In this document: piece by piece, positions 7,195-16,825 of the stretch
How positions within the stretch are numbered: the stretch's first letter is position 1
Layout: every line of letters starts with the position of its first letter
DNA from: an uncultured Corynebacterium sp.
GTDB taxonomy: Bacteria; Actinomycetota; Actinomycetes; Mycobacteriales; Mycobacteriaceae
Direction: 5' to 3'
Assembly (NCBI GenBank): GCA_946223355.1
Contig: CAMIPB010000029.1
Coordinates: 1 to 27,430 of the forward strand
Length of the DNA: 27,430 nt
The notes under the pieces: model-generated
What the model saw: the letters and a program-made list of their open reading frames with translations, nothing else
Databases searched by the model: none
Told to the model about the DNA's origin: nothing
Made by a program: the position numbers and the translations under genes

Positions 7195-7317
7195 AAACTT
7201 TCCTGAAACTTTCCTCCACAAAACATACGCAAGGGTAACTTACTGTATCGTAGGTCAAGGTACATTTGCCCTCGAAAGTTTTTTGTGGATAGTTTCCCGG
7301 AAGGTTTACACGAAGAT
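7195..7317 (+). promoter_or_regulatory. Probable fas promoter region with repeated AAACTTTCCT motif
   Basis: AAACTTTCCT occurs at 7195-7204 and 7206-7215, one helical turn apart. Related inverted versions, CGAAAGTTTT (7273-7282) and AGTTTCCCGGAAGG (7291-7304), lie nearer the gene. TACATT (7261-7266) or TACTGT (7241-7246) could be the -10 element. Corynebacterial fas genes are known to be repressed by the TetR-type regulator FasR; these repeats are candidate operators, but I could not compare them with the published site. Confidence 0.4.
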
Positions 7318-10300
7318 ATGACTCTTACGCCGCTAACCCAGCTCACTGAGCATGGCACTAAAAATGGTGGACAGCCTGCGATTTTGTTCGCAGGACAAGG
7401 ATCGGCTTGGCAGCAGGCGCTGGCTGATGCCTCGGCGACCACTCAGGGCGCAACCCAGCTGCAGGAGATTCTTGCAGCTGCGCGCACCACCACAGGCCCT
7501 GTGGCGCGCACCATCGCGTCCACAGTCCCTGGCGCGATTGAGCGCTTGGAAGAGTTGGTGTCACAAGACACTGAAAAGTCCATGGAAGCAGCAGCTGATG
7601 CGTTCCCCGCCACCTCTATCCCGGGAATCGTTTTGGGACAGATCGGTGCCATCAACCACCTGCGCGAGCTGGGCTTGGACGTAGAAAACGCTGAAATTGT
7701 TGGCCATTCCCAGGGCATCATCGGCGTTCACGCCGTAGTTAACCCACAGGAAGCGCTCGCCATTGCGATCTTGATGGGTACGGCGGCGTCGGTGGTGCAC
7801 GGGGCGTCGGATAGCCGTGCCCACATGTTGTCGGTGCGCGGGCTGGACAAGGGGGACGTCGAAAAGCACGTGCAGGGTGACGCAGCGGTCACCGTAATCA
7901 ATGGTCGCCGCGCCATTGTCATCTCCGGCACTCCGGCCGACCTGGAAGCCACTGAGGCTGCAATCCAGACGTATGCAGATAGACACAACACGGCACTCGA
8001 GGCCGCTGAGTTCGGCGGCTCTGAGCTGCACCCCCGCTTTGATTACCTGCCGGTGGCGCTGCCGTTCCACCATGCATCGCTGGCAAAGGCTGCGGATTTG
8101 ACCGTCGAATACGCCAAGCAGTGCGGCCTGGACGAGGCCACCGCGCGCGAGCTTGCCGACGCCGTCTTGGTCAACCAGCACGACTGGGTATCTACCGTTG
8201 CCGGACTCGACGCGACCTACTTGTTGAGCCTGGACGCAGGCACCGCGCGCCTAACCCAACCACTGTTGGTGGGGACTTCCAAGGTCATCGTTCCTGCCGC
8301 AACGCCCAACGAGCGCGACGCACTCGCAACCCCGGGCAACGCGCTGCCTGAGGGCAAGGACTGGTCCAGCTTCGCACCACGCCTGGTTCGCCTGCCAGAC
8401 GGCAAGACCTACACCCAGACCCGCTTCTCCGCGGCCACCGGTTTCTCCCCCATCATGCTCGGCGGCATGACGCCAACCACCGCGGACGCAGACATCGTCG
8501 CAGCAGCCGCCAACGCAGGCTACTGGACCGAACTCGCAGGTGGCGGCATGTACTCCGACGAGGTGTTCACCGGCCACAAGGATCGCCTGGAAGCGCAGCT
8601 GGAGCCGGGGCGCACTGCGCAGTTCAACACCATGTTCTTTGACCGCTTCTTGTGGAACCTCCAGTTCGGCCAGGCACGCATCGTGCCTAAGGCCCGCGCA
8701 GCTGGCGCATCTTTCTCCGGCGTCACCGTATCCGCAGGTATCCCAGAAGTAGACGAAGCAACCGAGCTGCTCGCCCAGCTGCACGACGACGGCTTCCCGT
8801 ACATCGCGTTTAAGCCGGGCACCTCCAAGCAGATTCGTGACACCCTCAAGATTGCAGCCGCTAACCCAGATGCGCTCATCATCATGCAGGTCGAAGACGG
8901 CCACGCTGGTGGCCACCACTCCTGGACCGACCTCGATGACATGCTGCAAGACACCTACGCCGAGGTCCGCGAACACGACAACGTGCTGCTCACCGTCGGC
9001 GGCGGCATCTACTCCCCAGAGCGCGCAGCCACCTATATCACCGGCACCTGGGCCAACAAATACGACTTGCCGGATATGCCTGTCGACGCCGTCTTCATCG
9101 GCACCGTCGCCATGGCAGCCAAGGAGGCCAAGGCCACCGATTCCGTTAAGCAGCTGCTCGTGGACACCCCGGGTATCTCCATCGAGGAAAACGCCGGTTG
9201 GGTTGGACGTGGCAAGGGCGTCAACGGCGTTGCTTCCTCCCAGTCTCACCTTTTGGCGGATATCCACGACCTGGACAACTCATTTGCGGCAGCGTCTCGT
9301 CTGATTACCTCCATGCCGTTTGAGGAATATGATTCCCGCCGCGATGAGATCATCGAGGCACTGAACAAGACCTCCAAGCCATACTTCGGCGATGTGGAAA
9401 CCATGACGTATGCGCAGTGGGTCAACAAGTTCGTCGAGCTTGCGCACCCATTCGCAGACCCAACCTGGGATGACCGCTTCCTCGACTTGCTGCACCGCGT
9501 TGAGGCTCGTTTGAACGAGGCGGATCACGGCGAGATTGATACGCTGTTCGCTTCTGTGGAGGATGTCGCGGATGCCCCAGCTGCTGCCGCAAAGCTGCTG
9601 GAGGCCTACCCGCAAGCACACGACCTGACCGTGTCTCCGCGTGACGCCGCATGGTGGATCAAGCTGCACTACAAGCACGTTAAACCAATGCCATGGGTAC
9701 CCGCTATTGATGGTGACCTCAAAACTTGGTTTGGCAAAGATACTCTTTGGCAGGCCCAGGATGAGCGCTACACCGCTGACCAGGTCCGCATTATCCCAGG
9801 CCCAGTTGCCGTTGCGGGTATCACTAAGAAGAACGAGCCGATCGCTGAGCTGCTCGCCCGCTTCGAGGATGGCTCCACCAAGGCACTGGCCGAGGCAGGC
9901 GTCCAGCCCGAGGATCGCTTCTCCCGCCTGGCTGATGCCCAGGACGAGGAAGCATTCATCCGCAACTCTCCACACATCGTGTGGCACGGCCACCTCATGG
10001 CCAACCCGGCCTACGAGATGGATGACTCCGCCTTCGACCTCGTCCGCGACGACAACGGCGCGTGGTCCATCCGCATCAACGCTGACTCCTACTGGGACAA
10101 CCTCCCTGAGGACCAGCGCCCGTTCTACGTCCGCGAAGTTACCGTTCCTCTGGACCTGCCAACTGGCGCAGGAACTGGCGCGTGCCCGGTAGTCTCCGAT
10201 GAGCGCCTCCCGAACTCCGTCTACACCTTGCTTGAGGGTCTAGCCGGCGTTGGCTCCACCAGCGAGAACGGCGACTTCATCGAATCCATGCCACAGATTA

Positions 10301-13300
10301 TCGAAGGTTCTGCCACCGGCACCCCAGCCAACCCAACCGGTGACGCGCCATACGGCATCGCCAAATACTCGTTCACCTTCCCTAAGTCTTTGCTCGCTGC
10401 ACACACCAACGTCACCGGCGCCGGTCTGCCAAGCACCGACGTAGAGGGCAACGAGGTTGATGCCGTCGTGGGCACCCCAGACGTTTTGGTCGGCCCTTGC
10501 TGGCCAGCCATCTACACCGCGCTGGGTTCCGGTTTGCTTCGCGACGGCTACCCGGTCATCGAAGGCCTACTTAATGCCGTCCACCTCAACCACGTCGTGG
10601 ACGTGCGCGTACCGCTCGAGGAACTGGCTAATGGTCGCGCCATCAACGTCACTTCCAAGTGCACCGCCATCGACGAATCCGTCTCCGGCCGCATCGTCAC
10701 CGTTGAGCTCGAGCTTTTCGACGCCGCCACGGACGAGCTCGTCGCCACCCAAATGCAGCGCTTCGCCATCCGCGGCCGTGCGCAGGGCACCAATGCACCA
10801 ACCCCGGCACCAGAATTCGGCGGCGGAAAATCCTCGACCAAGATTGAGACCACTCCACGTTCCTTCCTGGAACGGGCGTCCGTGACCGCACCGGCGGACA
10901 TGACCCCATTCGCGCTAGTCTCCGGTGACTACAACCCAATCCACACCTCCACCAACGCTGCACAGCTGGTAAACCTGCAGGCCCCGCTGGTGCACGGCAT
11001 GTGGCTGTCCGCCACCGCGCAGCACCTGGCCGCACGCCAAGGCACCGTGGTGGGCTGGACCTACTCCATGTACGGAATGGTGCAGCTGAACGACGTCGTG
11101 GAGATCACCGTCGAGCGCGTCGGCCGCAAGGGCATCCACCCAGCGCTCGAGGTCACCTGCCGTATCGACGGCGAGGTCGTCTCCGTCGGCCAGGCGCTCA
11201 TCGCACAGCCAAAGACCGCCTATATCTACCCAGGTCAGGGCATTCAAGCCGAGGGCATGGGCGCAGGCGACCGCGACGCATCTGCTGCCGCGCGCGACGT
11301 CTGGAACCGCGCAGACGCGCACACCCGTAGCGCGCTTGGCTTCTCCATCCGCCAGATCATCGATGAGAACCCAACTGAGCTCACCGTACGCGGAACCACT
11401 TTCCGCCACCCGAAGGGCGTGCTGCACCTGACCCAGTTCACCCAGGTTGCACTCGCTGTGGTTGCTTATGCTCAGACCGAGCGTCTGCGGGAGGCTGACG
11501 CTATCGCTTCCGGATCCATGTACGCGGGCCATTCGCTCGGCGAATACACCGCGCTGGCATCGCTGGCTAATATCTTCGAGCTCGAGGGCGTCATTGATGT
11601 TGTCTACTCCCGTGGTTCTGCCATGGGTGGCCTCGTTCCTCGTGATGAGCACGGCAATTCCAACTACGCTATGGGCGCACTGCGTCCAAACATGGTGGGA
11701 GTGGGTCCGGATGAGGTTCAGGGCTACGTCGACGGTATCGCGCAGGAAACCGGTGAGTTCTTAGAAATCGTCAACTACAACATCCCAGGCCAGCAGTATT
11801 CTATCGCTGGCACCAAGGCAGGACTCAAGGCCCTGCAGGCCAAGGCAGCTGCCGTTCACGAGCGCGCTTTTGTCATGGTCCCAGGCATTGACGTGCCGTT
11901 CCACTCCGCAGTACTGCGCCCAGGTGTGGAAGACTTCGCCCGTAAACTCGACGAGCTTTTGCCACAGGAACTCGACCTGGAAGCTTTGGTTGGCCGCTAC
12001 GTTCCCAACCTGGTTGCTCGCCCATTCGAGCTGACCCAGGACTTCATTGATTCCATCCTCGCGGTCGCTCCTTCCGAACGCCTCAAGAACGTCTCGGCTG
12101 ATTCCATGTCAGAGCAAGAGCTTGCTCGCCTGCTCATGATCGAGCTTTTGTCCTGGCAGTTTGCTTCTCCAGTTCGCTGGATTGAGACTCAGAAGGTGCT
12201 CATGGACTCTGTTGAGCAGCTCATCGAGGTGGGTCTCGCAGCATCGCCAACTTTGACCAACATGGCTAAGCGCACCATGGCTGTTACCGGCCACCACCTG
12301 CCTGTGTTCAACGTGGAGCGTGACCAGGACGTCGTCATGCTTGCTGACGTGAAGCAGGCTCCAGTTGAGGAAGTCTCCGATGAGCCCGCCGAATCTGCAC
12401 CAGCAGAGTCCGCATCTGCAGATTCTGCTCCGGCAGCCGAGACCGCAGCTCCAGCTGCAGCCGAAGCCACCCCTGCCCCTGCGGCCGCAACCTCCGGCGG
12501 TGGTTCCGGCGCCGACGCACCGAACCTTTCGTTCAAGGCAGAAGACGCCATCATGGTGCTCTTTGCCTTCCAGAACAAGATCCGCATTGACCAGATCGCT
12601 GCATCAGACACCGTCGAGGAACTCACCAACGGTGTATCGTCCCGCCGTAACCAGTTGCTCATGGACATGTCCGCTGAGCTCGGTGTCTCCGCTATTGACG
12701 GCGCCGCTGACGCAGATGTCGCTACGCTGCGCGAGCGTGTCAACGCTGCTGCTCCAAGCTACGCACCATTCGGTGGCGTTATCGGCGAGGCTTTGACTGC
12801 CCGCCTGCGCCAACTCACGGGTCCTGCAGGTGTAAAACCAGCGCACGTTGCTGAGCGCGTCACCGGTGCTTGGGGCTTGCCTGAGAGCTGGGTTTCCCAT
12901 GTTGAGGCTGAAATTCTGCTCGGTTCCCGTGACGAAGATTCCGTTCGCGGCGGCTCACTTGCCACCATCCCAACCTCCGCATCCTCAAAGAAGGACCTGG
13001 AGGCACTCATCGACGCAGCGGTTCAGGCCGTTGCAGATGCGCACGGCGTGTCAGTCTCGCTGTCCGGCGGCGGTGCTGCTGGTGGCGGTGGCGTGGTGGA
13101 CTCCGCCGCACTCGATGCTTACGCGGACACCGTGACTGGCGAGAACGGCGTTTTGGCCGCTGCGGCTCGCGGCGTGCTCAAGCAGCTCGGCCTGGCAGAA
13201 GAGAACTACGACGAGGCAGAAACACCAGACACCGAGCTTTTCGACGCCGTCGAGGCCGAACTCGGATCCGGCTGGGTCAAGACTGTTACCCCGAACTTCG

Positions 13301-16300
13301 ACGCCAAACGCGCAGTGCTCTTCGATGACCGTTGGGCCTCTGCTCGCGAGGACCTCGCACGTGTTGCGATGGGCGAAGTAGAACTGCCGGTGTGCCGCTT
13401 TACTGGCACCGGCGCGACCGTCGCCAAGCAGGCGAAATGGTGGGCACAGTGGGCGGCTGATAACGCCCCGGAGCGTACTGCAGCGCTCAGCGAGATTGCC
13501 TCCGCAGCGCAGACTCAGGTTCCGCTTAAATTCACCAAGGACGTTGCGCTCGTAACCGGCGCGGCACCAGGATCTATCGCTACTGCCCTGGTGGAGCGCC
13601 TGCTGCAAGGCGGTGCGACCGTCATCATGACTGCGTCCCGGGTGAGCCAGTCCCGTAAGGAATTTGCTCGCAAACTCTACGCAGAAAACGCCGCACCGGG
13701 TGCCGCATTGTGGTTGGTTCCGGCGAACCTGACCAGCTTTCGCGACATCGACTCCCTCATTGACTGGATCGGAACTGAGCAGAAGGAATCCGTAGGCAAC
13801 GAGGTAAAGATTCTAAAGCCTGCGCTGACCCCAACTCTCGCGTTCCCATTCGCAGCACCATCTGTGTCCGGCTCCGTCGCGGACGCTGGTCCTGCCGCTG
13901 AAAACCAGGCACGCTTGTTGCTGTGGTCTGTGGAGCGCACCATCGCTGGCTTGTCGGAGCTGGCACAAAAGGACGTGGATAAGCGCTGCCATGTGGTACT
14001 TCCTGATTCCCCGAACCGCGGCATGTTCGGCGGCGACGGCGCCTACGGCGAAACCAAGGCTGCACTCGACGCCATCCTGGCCAAGTGGTCTGCTGAAGCA
14101 GGCTGGCCAGAAGGTGTCACACTGGCGCAGGCCACCATTGGCTGGGTTGCAGGCACCAACTTGATGGGTGGCAATGACATGCTCATCCCTGCCGCTGAAA
14201 AGGCCGGAATTCACGTGTGGGACCCAGCGGAAATTTCCTCTGAGCTTATTGGCTTGGCATCGTCCGAATCCCGCGCCAAAGCCGCTGAAGCCCCAATCAC
14301 CCTGGACTTGACCGGTGGTTTGGGCTCCAAGGCAATCTCCATCTCCGCGTTGGCAGAAGAAGCACGCGCAGAGGCTGAAGCTGCAGGTAACGGCAACAGC
14401 AACGAAGCGGAAGCAACCGAGGCAGCACAAGCACAGTCCCGCATTGCTGCGCTACCAAGCCCGAACCAGCCAACCCAGCCAGAAGGCTTTGCAGAAGGCG
14501 AAATCGGTGAGGTGACCACTGCTCTTGACGACATGATCGTTATCGCTGGCGTCGGCGAGGTCTCCTCTTGGGGCTCCGGCCGTACCCGCTTCGAAGCAGA
14601 GCACGGCCTGCAGCGCGACGGTGGCGTAGAACTCACCGCCGCGGGTGTACTCGAGCTGGCGTGGATGACTGGACTGGTGGAATGGAAGGAAGATCCACAG
14701 CCAGGCTGGTACGACGCCGAGGGCACCGAAATCGCCGAGGAGGACATCTACGACCGCTTCCGCGACGAAGTCATCGCCCGCGCCGGTGTGCGCGCCCTCA
14801 CGGATAAATACTTCCTCACCGACCAGGGCTCTATTGACCTGACCACCGTATTCTTGGACCGCGACATTGTGTTCACGGTGGCGTCGGAAGGCGAGGCCCG
14901 CGACATCGTAGAAGCAGACCCAGAGATGACGCGCATCCGCGAAGTCGATGGTGAGTGGGAGGTCACCCGCCTCAAGGGTGCCACCGCCAAGGTGCCGCGC
15001 AAGGCAACCTTGACCCGTACCGTTGCGGCGCAGATGCCAGATGACTTTAATGCTGCGAAGTGGGGCATCCCAGACCATATGCTGGATTCCCTGGACCGCA
15101 TGGCCGTGTGGAACCTGGTCACCGCAATAGACGCCTTCACCCAGGCTGGCTTCAGCCCAGTGGAACTACTGCAGACCATTCACCCAGGAAACGTGGCTAC
15201 GACTCAGGGCACCGGAATCGGCGGCATGGAATCCCTGCACAAGGTCTTCGTCACCCGCTTCCTCGGCGAGGAGCGTCCAAGTGACATCCTGCAGGAAGCA
15301 CTGCCTAACGTGATCGCAGCGCACACCATGCAGTCCCTGGTGGGCGGCTACGGCTCCATGATTCACCCAATCGGCGCTTGTGCGACCGCCGCGGTATCCA
15401 TCGAAGAAGCCGTGGACAAGATCAAGCTGGGCAAGGCAGATGTTGTCGTTGCCGGTGGTATCGACGACGTCCAGGTGGAATCCCTCACGGGCTTCGGTGA
15501 CATGAACGCCACCGCAGAGACCAAGAAGATGACCGACCAGGGCATCGACAACCGCTTCATCTCCCGTGCGAATGACCGCCGTCGCGGCGGCTTCCTCGAA
15601 GGTGAAGGTGGCGGCACCGTACTCATGGTGCGCGGCTCACTAGCTGCGCAGATGGGTCTGCCTGTCTACGCCGTGGTCGCGCACGCTGCCTCTTACGGCG
15701 ACGGCGCCCACACCTCCATCCCGGCCCCTGGCCTGGGTGCTTTGGGTGCTGGCCGCGGCCGCGAGAACTCCCCACTTGCCCGTGGCCTGCGCGGACTTGG
15801 CCTAACACCTAACGACGTCACCGTCTTGTCCAAGCACGACACCTCTACCAACGCCAACGATCCAAACGAGTCTGAGCTGCACTCCATCCTGTGGCCAGCA
15901 ATCGGCCGCGACGAGGACCAGCCACTGTTCGTGGTTTCCCAGAAGACGCTGACCGGCCACTCCAAGGCAGGTGCTGCGCTATTCCAGACCGGCGGCATCA
16001 TCGATATCTTCCGCACCGGACGCATCCCGGCGAACGTGTCCTTGGACTGCGTCGATCCGCTCATCGAGGCCAAGGCTAAGAACCTGGTCTGGCTGCGTTC
16101 CCCACTGGACGTTGCCGGCGCTGGCCAGAAGGTCAAGGCCGCCGCACTCACCTCACTGGGCTTCGGCCACGTCTCCGCGCTTCTCGCATATGCTCACCCA
16201 GGCGTATTCGAGGCTGCCATCGCACAGCAGCAGGGCGCTGAGGCTGCCGCCGCGTGGCGTCAAGCTGCGAACGAGCGCCTACGCGCTGGCGCCGCCCGCT

Positions 16301-16452
16301 TTGAAGCTGGCATGGTAGGACGCACCGCATTATTCGAGGTCATCGATGGCCGACGCCTGCCAGAGTCCGGCTCCAAGGCTGCAGAAATCAACATGCTTCT
16401 CGACGACTCCGTGCGCCTCACCGAGGACGGAACCTTCCCCGCGGCCGAGTAG
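7318..16452 (+). CDS. fas: Type I fatty acid synthase (multidomain FAS-I)
   Basis: About 3044 residues from ATG 7318; a GTG at 7285 would add 11 non-conserved residues. Domains in order are: acyl/acetyl transferase (GHSQG, Ser131); FMN-dependent enoyl reductase (FSPIMLGGMTPTT near 376-388, GGGMY); the dehydratase half with a MaoC-type motif GDYNPIH (His1209) and LVHGMWLS; malonyl/palmitoyl transferase (GHSLGEY, Ser1406); Ala/Pro-rich linker; acyl carrier domain with GVSSRRNQ (phosphopantetheine serine 1774 or 1775); ketoreductase (TGAAPGS near 2080, YGETK Tyr2243/Lys2247); ketosynthase (GACATA Cys2688, SKHDTS His2840, GHSKAG His2881/Lys2883). It makes acyl-CoA from acetyl- and malonyl-CoA with NAD(P)H, feeding phospholipids and mycolates. 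As in other bacterial FAS-I there is no C-terminal phosphopantetheinyl transferase domain, and no acpS gene follows, so activation must come from elsewhere. All catalytic residues I looked for are present. Confidence 0.98.
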   Translation: MTLTPLTQLTEHGTKNGGQPAILFAGQGSAWQQALADASATTQGATQLQEILAAARTTTGPVARTIASTVPGAIERLEELVSQDTEKSMEAAADAFPATSIPGIVLGQIGAINHLRELGLDVENAEIVGHSQGIIGVHAVVNPQEALAIAILMGTAASVVHGASDSRAHMLSVRGLDKGDVEKHVQGDAAVTVINGRRAIVISGTPADLEATEAAIQTYADRHNTALEAAEFGGSELHPRFDYLPVALPFHHASLAKAADLTVEYAKQCGLDEATARELADAVLVNQHDWVSTVAGLDATYLLSLDAGTARLTQPLLVGTSKVIVPAATPNERDALATPGNALPEGKDWSSFAPRLVRLPDGKTYTQTRFSAATGFSPIMLGGMTPTTADADIVAAAANAGYWTELAGGGMYSDEVFTGHKDRLEAQLEPGRTAQFNTMFFDRFLWNLQFGQARIVPKARAAGASFSGVTVSAGIPEVDEATELLAQLHDDGFPYIAFKPGTSKQIRDTLKIAAANPDALIIMQVEDGHAGGHHSWTDLDDMLQDTYAEVREHDNVLLTVGGGIYSPERAATYITGTWANKYDLPDMPVDAVFIGTVAMAAKEAKATDSVKQLLVDTPGISIEENAGWVGRGKGVNGVASSQSHLLADIHDLDNSFAAASRLITSMPFEEYDSRRDEIIEALNKTSKPYFGDVETMTYAQWVNKFVELAHPFADPTWDDRFLDLLHRVEARLNEADHGEIDTLFASVEDVADAPAAAAKLLEAYPQAHDLTVSPRDAAWWIKLHYKHVKPMPWVPAIDGDLKTWFGKDTLWQAQDERYTADQVRIIPGPVAVAGITKKNEPIAELLARFEDGSTKALAEAGVQPEDRFSRLADAQDEEAFIRNSPHIVWHGHLMANPAYEMDDSAFDLVRDDNGAWSIRINADSYWDNLPEDQRPFYVREVTVPLDLPTGAGTGACPVVSDERLPNSVYTLLEGLAGVGSTSENGDFIESMPQIIEGSATGTPANPTGDAPYGIAKYSFTFPKSLLAAHTNVTGAGLPSTDVEGNEVDAVVGTPDVLVGPCWPAIYTALGSGLLRDGYPVIEGLLNAVHLNHVVDVRVPLEELANGRAINVTSKCTAIDESVSGRIVTVELELFDAATDELVATQMQRFAIRGRAQGTNAPTPAPEFGGGKSSTKIETTPRSFLERASVTAPADMTPFALVSGDYNPIHTSTNAAQLVNLQAPLVHGMWLSATAQHLAARQGTVVGWTYSMYGMVQLNDVVEITVERVGRKGIHPALEVTCRIDGEVVSVGQALIAQPKTAYIYPGQGIQAEGMGAGDRDASAAARDVWNRADAHTRSALGFSIRQIIDENPTELTVRGTTFRHPKGVLHLTQFTQVALAVVAYAQTERLREADAIASGSMYAGHSLGEYTALASLANIFELEGVIDVVYSRGSAMGGLVPRDEHGNSNYAMGALRPNMVGVGPDEVQGYVDGIAQETGEFLEIVNYNIPGQQYSIAGTKAGLKALQAKAAAVHERAFVMVPGIDVPFHSAVLRPGVEDFARKLDELLPQELDLEALVGRYVPNLVARPFELTQDFIDSILAVAPSERLKNVSADSMSEQELARLLMIELLSWQFASPVRWIETQKVLMDSVEQLIEVGLAASPTLTNMAKRTMAVTGHHLPVFNVERDQDVVMLADVKQAPVEEVSDEPAESAPAESASADSAPAAETAAPAAAEATPAPAAATSGGGSGADAPNLSFKAEDAIMVLFAFQNKIRIDQIAASDTVEELTNGVSSRRNQLLMDMSAELGVSAIDGAADADVATLRERVNAAAPSYAPFGGVIGEALTARLRQLTGPAGVKPAHVAERVTGAWGLPESWVSHVEAEILLGSRDEDSVRGGSLATIPTSASSKKDLEALIDAAVQAVADAHGVSVSLSGGGAAGGGGVVDSAALDAYADTVTGENGVLAAAARGVLKQLGLAEENYDEAETPDTELFDAVEAELGSGWVKTVTPNFDAKRAVLFDDRWASAREDLARVAMGEVELPVCRFTGTGATVAKQAKWWAQWAADNAPERTAALSEIASAAQTQVPLKFTKDVALVTGAAPGSIATALVERLLQGGATVIMTASRVSQSRKEFARKLYAENAAPGAALWLVPANLTSFRDIDSLIDWIGTEQKESVGNEVKILKPALTPTLAFPFAAPSVSGSVADAGPAAENQARLLLWSVERTIAGLSELAQKDVDKRCHVVLPDSPNRGMFGGDGAYGETKAALDAILAKWSAEAGWPEGVTLAQATIGWVAGTNLMGGNDMLIPAAEKAGIHVWDPAEISSELIGLASSESRAKAAEAPITLDLTGGLGSKAISISALAEEARAEAEAAGNGNSNEAEATEAAQAQSRIAALPSPNQPTQPEGFAEGEIGEVTTALDDMIVIAGVGEVSSWGSGRTRFEAEHGLQRDGGVELTAAGVLELAWMTGLVEWKEDPQPGWYDAEGTEIAEEDIYDRFRDEVIARAGVRALTDKYFLTDQGSIDLTTVFLDRDIVFTVASEGEARDIVEADPEMTRIREVDGEWEVTRLKGATAKVPRKATLTRTVAAQMPDDFNAAKWGIPDHMLDSLDRMAVWNLVTAIDAFTQAGFSPVELLQTIHPGNVATTQGTGIGGMESLHKVFVTRFLGEERPSDILQEALPNVIAAHTMQSLVGGYGSMIHPIGACATAAVSIEEAVDKIKLGKADVVVAGGIDDVQVESLTGFGDMNATAETKKMTDQGIDNRFISRANDRRRGGFLEGEGGGTVLMVRGSLAAQMGLPVYAVVAHAASYGDGAHTSIPAPGLGALGAGRGRENSPLARGLRGLGLTPNDVTVLSKHDTSTNANDPNESELHSILWPAIGRDEDQPLFVVSQKTLTGHSKAGAALFQTGGIIDIFRTGRIPANVSLDCVDPLIEAKAKNLVWLRSPLDVAGAGQKVKAAALTSLGFGHVSALLAYAHPGVFEAAIAQQQGAEAAAAWRQAANERLRAGAARFEAGMVGRTALFEVIDGRRLPESGSKAAEINMLLDDSVRLTEDGTFPAAE

Positions 16453-16465
16453 TACGCAGCCATCG

Positions 16466-16490
16466 AGCCCGCGGGGCTCCGCGGGCTTTA
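16466..16490 (+). terminator. Rho-independent terminator of fas
   Basis: AGCCCGCGG (16466-16474), loop GGCT, then CCGCGGGCT (16479-16487) forms a perfect 9-bp GC-rich stem starting 14 bp after the stop codon and followed by a short T run (TTTA). It merges into the 27-bp tandem array downstream. Confidence 0.8.
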
Positions 16491-16619
16491 GGCTCCGCGG
16501 GCTGCGCGGGGACTTTAGGCTCCGCGGGCTGCGCGGGGACTTTAGGCTCCGCGGGCTGCGCGGGGGTTTTAGGCTCCGCGGGCTGCGCGGGGGTTTTAGG
16601 CTCCGCGGGTCTTTAGGCT
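16487..16619 (+). repeat. 27-bp tandem array of terminator-like hairpin units
   Basis: Four full units begin at 16487, 16514, 16541 and 16568, each TTTAGGCTCCGCGGGCTGCG followed by CGGGGAC or CGGGGGT. A partial unit begins at 16595 and a last TTTAGGCTCC at 16612. Within each full unit CCGCG and CGCGG can pair around GGCTG, and the next unit supplies T residues, so every unit resembles a small intrinsic terminator. No spacer variation is seen, so it is not a CRISPR array. It probably expanded from the adjacent fas terminator. Confidence 0.9.
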
Positions 16620-16630
16620 CCTAGCCCAAG

Positions 16631-16701
16631 AACGGCAAAGTTCCGTAAGTTTAGCCTTCCAGAATGCTTGAGAAGGCGAAAACTTACGGAACTTTGCTGT
16701 T
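16631..16701. terminator. Long inverted repeat, hairpin between fas and the DUF1707 gene
   Basis: GCAAAGTTCCGTAAGTTT (16635-16652) pairs perfectly with AAACTTACGGAACTTTGC (16680-16697). The stem extends outward to about 22 bp with one G-T pair. A second stem, GCCTTC (16654-16659) with GAAGGC (16672-16677), lies inside. The plus-strand tail TTTCT allows a terminator role. The stem is unusually long and perfect for a simple terminator and could instead be a small dispersed element or protein-binding site. Confidence 0.7.
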
Positions 16702-16825
16702 TCTATGTGCCTCCCGCCGGTTATGCACACCTATGAACTGAAGATCATCTGGCGAAGCGGCGGATTGGGACATTAAACCTGTCGACGGCTCCCACGTTCA
16801 CGTGGCGTTGCGATAAACTGGCCGC
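16702..16825 (+). promoter_or_regulatory. Promoter of the DUF1707 gene with palindromic operator candidate
   Basis: TAAACT (16814-16819) matches the TANANT -10 pattern and lies six bases before the GTG start. The message is therefore probably leaderless, in line with the absence of a Shine-Dalgarno sequence. CCACGT-TC-ACGTGG (16792-16805) is a perfect palindrome over the expected -35 region and may be an operator. Nothing convincing was seen in 16702-16790. Confidence 0.55.

Noticed and set aside
7285..7317. GTG start for fas 33 bp upstream of the ATG
   Set aside because: It would add MDSFPEGLHED with only a weak GAAAG upstream. The ATG begins the conserved-looking MTLTPLTQL region and has GGAAGG upstream, although at a long 13-base spacing. 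Not fully excluded.
7561..9267. Long minus-strand open frames inside fas (for example 338 residues at 8251-9267)
   Set aside because: They are antisense to well-conserved FAS-I domains and encode no recognisable motifs. High GC content in the third codon position of fas produces such shadow frames.
16487..16619. CRISPR array
   Set aside because: The units are directly contiguous with no unique spacers, and no cas genes are present.
16346..16624. Open frame running through the 27-bp array (repeats of RLRGLRGDF)
   Set aside because: It exists because the repeat period is a multiple of three, overlaps the end of fas and has no start signal.
16754..16816. Short plus-strand frame ending EAADWDIKPVDGSHVHVALR
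   Set aside because: It looked like a possible toxin or transposase tail, but there is no start, no family match I can defend, and it overlaps the DUF1707 promoter.
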